Below, piece by piece: positions 28,575 through 32,533 of a stretch of DNA of 32,533 nt. The stretch is taken from positions 1-32,533 of IMG/VR virus record IMGVR_UViG_3300009146_000010. The stretch is one strand, 5' to 3'. Within the stretch, counting starts at the first letter, position 1; each line of letters begins with the position of its first letter. The notes beneath the pieces are model-generated. The model was not told where the DNA came from and did not search any database. It saw nothing but the letters and a program-made list of their open reading frames with translations. Source of the stretch: a virus. Made by a program: the position numbers and the translations under genes.

Positions 28575-28629
28575 GGTGGTGGGGGTCAGATTCGAACTGA
28601 CGAAACCCTTCCGGGTGACGGTTTTACAG
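28575..28629 (-). other. attP: attP core: 3' part of a tRNA-Tyr(GUA) gene
   Basis: Read on the minus strand this is the anticodon loop CTGTAAA (anticodon GTA), a long class II variable arm, the T-arm GTCAG-TTCGAAT-CTGAC with perfect 5-bp stem, acceptor strand CCCCACC, and ACC. The similarity stops abruptly at the anticodon loop; the 5' half and matching anticodon stem are absent, so it is not a functional tRNA. A truncated tRNA 3' end beside an integrase is the classic attP core, rebuilding the host gene upon integration. The host site is therefore predicted to be tRNA-Tyr. Confidence 0.85.
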
Positions 28630-28736
28630 GTCGGGGTTACGTCATCTTGGACTGCTCGATTTGCACCGTTTGAGTTCAAAATCGACGCCCGCCGAGCCGC
28701 CGTGAGCCGCCATCGGTCAACCAGAATCGGGCTACA

Positions 28737-28755
28737 GGTCTACAGGTTGTAGACC
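28737..28755. repeat. Inverted repeat with TACAGGT direct repeats
   Basis: GGTCTACA and TGTAGACC are perfect 8-bp arms around GGT. The left side overlaps a tandem of TACAGGTC (28733) and TACAGGTT (28741), while another TACAGGTC lies in the core at 28625. Likely integrase arm-type or excisionase sites. Confidence 0.5.
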
Positions 28756-28793
28756 GCGCCCCTGCTACCATAGCCGCACGCCACCAGACAAAA

Positions 28794-28822
28794 GCCCCGA
28801 CACCGCGTGAACGGCTCGGGGC
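28794..28822 (-). terminator. Possible minus-strand terminator / integrase leader hairpin
   Basis: GCCCCGA at 28794 and TCGGGGC at 28816 pair perfectly. Read on the minus strand the hairpin is followed by TTTTG, a weak terminator for transcripts coming leftward out of the integrase region. Read on the plus strand it is a leader hairpin 18 bp before the GGGAG of the integrase gene. Confidence 0.4.
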
Positions 28823-28855
28823 GTGGCAGACCACCTATTTGGGAGATGGCTGCAA

Positions 28856-30019
28856 GTGCCAAGTGTAAAGGATCAGCAACAGGGCTCGGTCTATCAGCGC
28901 GCTGACGGACAATGGACCGGCAGCATCGAGCTCGGCCGCGATGCCAGCGGCAAGCGCATCCGCAAGGTCGTCTACGGCCGCGATGAGCGCCACGTTCGCT
29001 ACCGTCTCGAGACGTTCCTCAGCCGGCGTACCGAGGGCGCCATCCTCACCACCGCCGAGGAGCACTACGCCGACTTTCTGCCGCGTTGGTTTCTCACCCT
29101 GAGACCACGGCCGCAAGGGAAGTACAGCCCGACCACGCTGCATGGCTATCGCGGTCTCATGGAGCGCTATCTGATCCCACGCATCGGCCATGTCGCAGTC
29201 GGCGAGCTGAATGCCGATCACGTCGAGGATCTGCAAGAAGGCATGCTCAACGCGGGGTTGTCGTCACAGACGGTGCTCAACACGCGCAACCTGTTGCGGG
29301 TCGCCGTGCGCTACGCGATGCGGCGGCGACTGCTGACATCCGATCCGTTCGCCCTGGTCGAGGCACCGCCGGCGTCACGCGGTACGGGCCGCGCGCTCGA
29401 GCCGCACGAGGCGCAGCGCTTCATGGCCGCCATCAAGGACGACCGATTGGAAGCCGCGTTCCTGCTCGAGCTGGCGCTGGGGTTGCGACGCAGCGAGGTG
29501 CTCGGGCTCACATGGCCAGCGATCGATCTGGCAGCCGGCCAGCTCCATGTACGCCAGGGGTTGCACCAGCGCGCCGGCATGGGCATTTTCCTGACCGAGC
29601 CAAAGTCGAAGCGCAGCAATCGCGTCCTCGGCTTGCCGCGGCGCGTGACCGAGGCATTGCGCGCGCGATGGGAGCAGCGGCTCAGGGATGAGGCCCTTGC
29701 CGCCGAGCGCTGGCGCGACGATCAGGGGTATGTGTTCTGTGGGCCATTCGGCGGCTTGCCGTCACCCGACAGCTATAGCGACGCGCTCAAAGCCGCACTC
29801 AGAAAGGCCGGCCTACACGACATCCGCGGCCACGATCTGCGGCACTCGGCGTCGAGCATCCTGCAAGCGATGGGCTTGCCGCCGCTCGCGGCGATGGGCG
29901 TGCTCGGACACTCGAGTCCCCAGATGACGATGGGCATCTACGGCCACATGCTGGATGCCTCGCGCCTTCAGGCCGCGACGCTCATGGATCAGTATCTCGA
30001 CGAGGTCTCATCATCCTGA
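28856..30019 (+). CDS. int: Tyrosine-family integrase
   Basis: 387 aa from GTG 28856, with GGGAG ten bases upstream; an in-frame GTG at 28823 is the alternative. N-terminal arm-binding domain (GSVYQRADGQWTGSIELGRD), core-binding SAM-like domain (about 60-165), catalytic domain with R211 (LGLRRSEVLGL), Lys in TEPKSKRSNR, H326-xx-R329 (GHDLRHS), H352 (LGHSS) and nucleophile Y362 (IYGHM). All catalytic residues are present. It would recombine attP with the host tRNA-Tyr gene. The next gene overlaps it as TGATG. Confidence 0.95.
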   Translation: MPSVKDQQQGSVYQRADGQWTGSIELGRDASGKRIRKVVYGRDERHVRYRLETFLSRRTEGAILTTAEEHYADFLPRWFLTLRPRPQGKYSPTTLHGYRGLMERYLIPRIGHVAVGELNADHVEDLQEGMLNAGLSSQTVLNTRNLLRVAVRYAMRRRLLTSDPFALVEAPPASRGTGRALEPHEAQRFMAAIKDDRLEAAFLLELALGLRRSEVLGLTWPAIDLAAGQLHVRQGLHQRAGMGIFLTEPKSKRSNRVLGLPRRVTEALRARWEQRLRDEALAAERWRDDQGYVFCGPFGGLPSPDSYSDALKAALRKAGLHDIRGHDLRHSASSILQAMGLPPLAAMGVLGHSSPQMTMGIYGHMLDASRLQAATLMDQYLDEVSSS

Positions 30020-30423
30020 TGCCCGTCACCTACGAGGTGCTCGAGGGGATCGTGCAGCAGCAGAGTCCGAACGATAACGGCTTCCGCATCCTCGATCGCT
30101 GGGTCAACTACGACTTGCGCACCGTCGTCCGGCACCCCAAGCCCGGCGAGCGCGTCAAGCTCAGGGTCAGGAACGGGCGCTATATCGTCCACCTGGTGGA
30201 ACCCGAGCAGGAGCTGCCGCCAGAACCGCAGCCGACGCGCTCAGGCGGCGCGTGGCGTAGCCCAGAAGAGGAGCGGCGTAGTGTGCGCCAGGCCGTGCTG
30301 AAAGCGTCGATTGGGTGGCTCACGACGTTTCAGACACGCGAGACCGGCGACCTCGAGCGACTGCCGACCAGTGATGACGTGCTCAAGCTGGCCGAGAAGT
30401 TCGAGCAGTGGGTTTACCGATGA
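30019..30423 (+). CDS. Possible OB-fold nucleic-acid-binding protein
   Basis: 134 aa, ATG 30019 overlapping the integrase stop. Residues 1-62 are beta-rich and barrel-like (YEVLEGIVQQQSPNDNGFRI, then PGERVKLRVRNGRYIVHLV). A disordered acidic/Pro linker leads to a helical end (VLKLAEKFEQWVYR). Two-part proteins of this kind occur near phage recombination genes and may bind ssDNA. The assignment is by overall pattern only. Confidence 0.5.
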   Translation: MPVTYEVLEGIVQQQSPNDNGFRILDRWVNYDLRTVVRHPKPGERVKLRVRNGRYIVHLVEPEQELPPEPQPTRSGGAWRSPEEERRSVRQAVLKASIGWLTTFQTRETGDLERLPTSDDVLKLAEKFEQWVYR

Positions 30424-30677
30424 CCGCTGCTGACCGCTCCGAAGGACCGCGCAACGCCAGCATGGCGGATCTCGAAGCCCTGGAGGGCAGGATCATCAAC
30501 CGCATCGCCGAACTCGAGGTCCGTCTCGTGCGCGACATCAACACCGCTTTCTGGCGCCAGGCGCTCGCCTTTGGCGGGATCCTGATCGCCGTGGTAGCGC
30601 TGCTGGCGACGGTACTGTTCTTCATCCTCAATAGCCTGGCTACGCAGATCGGCCGGCTCGAGCAGTTGGCGCGATGA
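30420..30677 (+). CDS. XhlA-like coiled-coil membrane protein
   Basis: 85 aa from ATG 30420 (ATGA overlap). A coiled-coil N-terminal half (MADLEALEGRIINRIAELEV) is followed by one long membrane helix (about 52-73). This topology matches hemolysin XhlA-like and similar small phage membrane proteins, some holin-associated. Being in the lysogeny arm and not in the lysis block, it may serve prophage functions such as exclusion. Confidence 0.58.
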   Translation: MTAADRSEGPRNASMADLEALEGRIINRIAELEVRLVRDINTAFWRQALAFGGILIAVVALLATVLFFILNSLATQIGRLEQLAR

Positions 30678-30901
30678 GCGAGAAGGAACTGGAGGCGGAG
30701 GTCTCGCGACTGCGGGCCAGGGTTGAACGGCTACAGGCAGAAAACAACGACCTGCAAATCCAACTTGAGCGGCTGATCGAAGATTACGACCGACCTGAAG
30801 TACTCCCTGAGCACATCCAGCGCATCAGTGAGAACCAACTCAAAATGATTGGCGAACTCCGCGCCGAGGTGGCGCGGCTTGAAAGAGATAGTCGTGCTTA
30901 G
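30674..30901 (+). CDS. Coiled-coil protein E
   Basis: 75 aa (ATGA overlap). Two coiled-coil stretches, EAEVSRLRARVERLQAENND and GELRAEVARLERD, the second encoded by a diverged copy of the GCCGAGGT repeat seen in the coiled-coil genes across the contig join. It links this arm to the 4-1324 family. Function unknown. Confidence 0.65.
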   Translation: MSEKELEAEVSRLRARVERLQAENNDLQIQLERLIEDYDRPEVLPEHIQRISENQLKMIGELRAEVARLERDSRA

Positions 30902-30911
30902 GTCGACCAAG
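30897..30911. promoter_or_regulatory. Palindromic box, copy 2 (GGTCGACC core)
   Basis: CTTAGGTCGACCAAG, the exact reverse complement of 1584-1598, spanning the stop of coiled-coil E and ending three bases before the GTG at 30914. Probably binds a symmetric protein; it would interfere with the ribosome site or a promoter for the Zn-ribbon gene. Confidence 0.5.
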
Positions 30912-30913
30912 CC

Positions 30914-31186
30914 GTGAGCGACTGGAAGTTGATCCCTAACCCCGAGTGGAAGGATCAGTCGCCTAGACCGCTCGGCCCCGCAACATGCCATGACGGCTCG
31001 CCGTTTATCACCGTCGAATGCACCTGTGGCGAGCACATGCACATGCACGAGACGCAGACCGCGGCCGTGCCAGACAATCTAGGTGTGGCCAGTAGGTGCC
31101 ATGGCTGCGGCGAGATACTCCAATTCCAGCCGGGGTTCTTTACCGGGTCTTTTGCTGAGTTCCGCCGTCAGGGCTGGACGATCTAA
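30914..31186 (+). CDS. Zinc-ribbon hypothetical protein
   Basis: 90 aa, GTG 30914. CTCGEHMHMHETQ and CHGCGE give four Cys and a His cluster that fit a rubredoxin-like zinc ribbon (about 36-70). N-terminus WKLIPNPEWKDQSP. No enzymatic motif. A small metal-stabilised adaptor, function unknown. Confidence 0.6.
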   Translation: MSDWKLIPNPEWKDQSPRPLGPATCHDGSPFITVECTCGEHMHMHETQTAAVPDNLGVASRCHGCGEILQFQPGFFTGSFAEFRRQGWTI

Positions 31187-31208
31187 TTGTGGTTAGCATT
31201 GTCAAACA

Positions 31209-31238
31209 TTGCATACCGTGCCAGACATGTGCTACACT
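31209..31238 (+). promoter_or_regulatory. Extended -10 promoter for leaderless gene
   Basis: TTGCAT at 31209 and TACACT at 31233, preceded by TG in the extended -10 position (TGCTACACT), with an 18-base spacer. The -10 ends six bases before the ATG at 31245, so transcription would begin at or next to the A of the start codon. Confidence 0.5.
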
Positions 31239-31244
31239 CTCAGC

Positions 31245-31400
31245 ATGTCAAGCACAACCACAGGCACGCCCACCAGCGTGCGGGATATCGATCGCGACCT
31301 CTGGCGGCAATTACGCGCCGCAGCGCTCATGCAGGGTGTCACCGTCGGGCAGCTCTTGAACCAGATCATCCGCGAATGGCTGGCGGTGAAACGTGGCTGA
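31245..31400 (+). CDS. RHH protein, leaderless mRNA likely
   Basis: 51 aa from ATG 31245. A Thr-rich N-terminus, then SVRDIDRDLWRQLRAAALMQ and VTVGQLLNQIIREWLAVKRG, which fit a ribbon-helix-helix antitoxin or repressor. There is no Shine-Dalgarno sequence; instead a promoter abuts the start. No toxin gene is evident downstream (the 96-aa protein is acidic and aromatic and matches no toxin I know), so a stand-alone regulator is preferred. Confidence 0.66.
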   Translation: MSSTTTGTPTSVRDIDRDLWRQLRAAALMQGVTVGQLLNQIIREWLAVKRG

Positions 31401-31683
31401 AGCAGTACCGATGACGACGCGCCCCGGCTGGAATTACGAAACCCGCGGAGCTCTCTATCAACTCTGGCCACCGGATCCGAAGAACGGACGGAACTGGTCC
31501 GCAGCATGGACTGAACGCCGCGATCAGGATGGCATCGACTATCTCGATGACTATGACGATGGTTGGCGGCCAGCCTGCGATTTCGGCCGCGGCGCGACTC
31601 CTGAAGAGGCGCTGAATGTTTTCCCCACGAGCAACGAAGCCGCTCGCGCCAGACAGGCGCTATTAGAAGCCGCGATCCAATGA
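31393..31683 (+). CDS. Small acidic hypothetical protein
   Basis: 96 aa, GTG 31393, overlapping the RHH stop (ATG 31411 is the alternative). NYETRGALYQLWPPDPKNGR and YLDDYDDGWRPACDFG are aromatic and acidic. A C-terminal helix (EEALNVFPTSNEAARARQAL) follows. No family is known. Coupling to the RHH gene leaves open a toxin-antitoxin or anti-host role, untested. Confidence 0.55.
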   Translation: MAEAVPMTTRPGWNYETRGALYQLWPPDPKNGRNWSAAWTERRDQDGIDYLDDYDDGWRPACDFGRGATPEEALNVFPTSNEAARARQALLEAAIQ

Positions 31684-31889
31684 GTCAGATGCAGAGCGAG
31701 TACATTCGTCGGCTGGAGTTGATCGTGGCAGGACTCGACCGTGCAATATGGGGCGAGACTGAAATCGAATCGCGTATCGGCCCAGAAGCCACGACAAAGA
31801 GCACGATGCACCTGACTCGGGCAATGGGCGAGGTGCAGCGAGCGCTGCATACCATCCGTCGCCTGACAGCTCCCGAGGCTCAGCCATGA
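31680..31889 (+). CDS. Small helical hypothetical protein
   Basis: 69 aa (ATGA overlap at both ends). Two amphipathic helices, YIRRLELIVAGLDRAIWGE and LTRAMGEVQRALHTIRRL. No motif indicates a function. Part of the short-gene string that follows the leaderless RHH gene. Confidence 0.58.
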   Translation: MSQMQSEYIRRLELIVAGLDRAIWGETEIESRIGPEATTKSTMHLTRAMGEVQRALHTIRRLTAPEAQP

Positions 31890-32149
31890 ATACACGTCCC
31901 ACGCGGGGCCCGTCCTGCTGGCGACAGTGGTACATCTCAGACGAAACCGATCGACTCTATTTTGAAGGCTGGCTGCGAAGCAACGCTCATTCAATAGGGC
32001 CGGGCTACGGCTTCCGTGCTCAGGACGCGTGGGTGGCGACGAATGTCCCACTTACGACGATCCGCCGGTACGCTCGTGGGAGTTGGTACATGCCAAGCGA
32101 CTTCAACACGCTGACCTATGACGAGGTCGTGGAATTGTTCGATGAGTAA
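31886..32149 (+). CDS. Small aromatic hypothetical protein
   Basis: 87 aa (ATGA overlap). Rich in Trp and Tyr: CWRQWYISDETDRLYFEGWL and RRYARGSWYMPSDFNTLTYD. Alpha/beta, probably soluble. Unknown function; composition typical of phage host-takeover or anti-host proteins, which is a weak inference. Confidence 0.58.
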   Translation: MNTRPTRGPSCWRQWYISDETDRLYFEGWLRSNAHSIGPGYGFRAQDAWVATNVPLTTIRRYARGSWYMPSDFNTLTYDEVVELFDE

Positions 32150-32408
32150 GGCATACACGTCCAACGGCAAGCGTCGATCCTCGATGACGCACGCCAAGCG
32201 TGGACACAAATGCGAATTCTGCGATCAAGTGTCGTTCGGCAATGGCGGCAAAATCGCGCACGCGCGCTCACACGTCCGTCGCAGCGAAGCCGTAGAGCTC
32301 GTCAAGCAGTACGCGACATATCCGCCAATGTCGTCCCGTCTCTATTTCACCCCCGGCGACGCAGAGATACAGCGTGCCCTCGACCGCGGGTTTGAACTCG
32401 CTTGCTAG
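32142..32408 (+). CDS. C2H2 zinc-finger protein
   Basis: 88 aa from ATG 32142, overlapping the previous stop by eight bases. C24-x2-C27-x12-H40-x3-H44 is an exact canonical C2H2 finger spacing, preceded by a basic N-terminus (KRRSSMTHAKRG) and followed by a helix (SEAVELVKQY). C2H2 fingers are unusual in bacteria outside Ros/MucR, whose spacing differs, so this is probably a phage DNA-binding regulator. Last gene before the join with the coiled-coil family. Confidence 0.66.
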   Translation: MSKAYTSNGKRRSSMTHAKRGHKCEFCDQVSFGNGGKIAHARSHVRRSEAVELVKQYATYPPMSSRLYFTPGDAEIQRALDRGFELAC

Positions 32409-32419
32409 AGCTAAGTGCC

Positions 32420-32533
32420 GATATGAGTAGCAAGTGGATCGCTTCGGAGCATGCAGCCTGTCATCAAGGATGCGAGGAACGAGGGTGCGTGAGTTACCCA
32501 CAACTAGAACGCGAGCGTGACGAACTACGCGCC
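32420..32533. repeat. Terminal overlap, right copy
   Basis: Identical to bases 1-114 and containing the start of coiled-coil gene A (ATG 32423). The gene is complete only at the left end. This copy is an artefact of linear display of a circular map, so it should not be counted as a second, truncated gene. Confidence 0.92.

Larger units (their letters stand above)
28546..28855. other. attP region (gene-free)
   Basis: About 310 bp without a convincing gene, between the terminator and the integrase. It holds an inverted repeat at 28548, the tRNA-Tyr 3' fragment at 28575 (candidate core), three TACAGGT direct repeats (28625, 28733, 28741), the inverted repeat at 28737 and a hairpin at 28794. Core beside the integrase with repeated arm-type boxes is the usual anatomy of attP for tyrosine integrases. 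A 60-codon frame crossing it at 28570-28752 has no support. Confidence 0.75.

Noticed and set aside
28575-28629. Functional tRNA gene
   Set aside because: Only the 3' half from the anticodon loop is present and the sequence beyond does not pair to complete the anticodon stem.
31245-31683. Toxin-antitoxin pair
   Set aside because: The RHH protein could be an antitoxin, but the downstream 96-aa protein shows no RelE, PIN, MazF or similar motif; left as unproven.
1-32533. CRISPR array, rRNA or insertion sequence
   Set aside because: No regularly spaced repeats, no rRNA-like stretch and no transposase seen.

Overview
The window is a complete, circularly closed genome of a temperate tailed phage (Caudoviricetes) with siphovirus-type tail genes. 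The first 114 bases recur exactly as the last 114 (1-114 = 32420-32533), so the unit length is 32,419 bp. The DNA is GC-rich. Host clues are an Rpf-type transglycosylase, a small protein ending in a SKTRAAKISNA motif, several GTG starts, and a 55-bp piece of a bacterial tRNA-Tyr(GUA) gene next to the integrase. Together they suggest a high-GC actinobacterial or Chloroflexota-like host. This is inference; no database was searched.

Layout. Reading leftward on the minus strand from about 27.9 kb are: a gene of unknown role (27350-27937); a ribbon-helix-helix protein and an excisionase-like HTH protein; an Rpf-like muralytic enzyme with two tiny membrane peptides; a RecT-like annealase; small proteins; a VRR-NUC nuclease; and a replication-organizer-like protein. 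Next come the packaging and head genes (TerS, TerL, portal, Mu F-like minor head protein, HK97-type protease, HK97-fold capsid), then connectors, major tail protein, tape measure (8447-10198), hub, fibre and a lysis-like end (C39-like cysteine peptidase, small membrane proteins) down to 1814.

Three glycosyltransferases, a SAM methyltransferase and two tiny Pro-rich proteins are embedded in the head/tail genes, which suggests a virion-modification cassette. One gene in the tail region runs against the grain: a plus-strand superinfection-immunity (Imm) family membrane protein at 10265-10669, between tape measure and chaperone-like genes.

The plus strand from 28169 through the contig join to 1825 is the lysogeny and accessory arm. 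It holds an Arc-type RHH regulator and a coiled-coil partner, a strong terminator, the attP region, a tyrosine integrase, a possible OB-fold protein, a XhlA-like membrane protein, and a run of very small genes (Zn-ribbons, a leaderless RHH gene, a canonical C2H2 finger). It ends in a family of repeat-built coiled-coil proteins crossing the join. Genes are tightly packed, with ATGA, GTGA or TGATG overlaps almost throughout. Several real genes are only 26-58 codons long.
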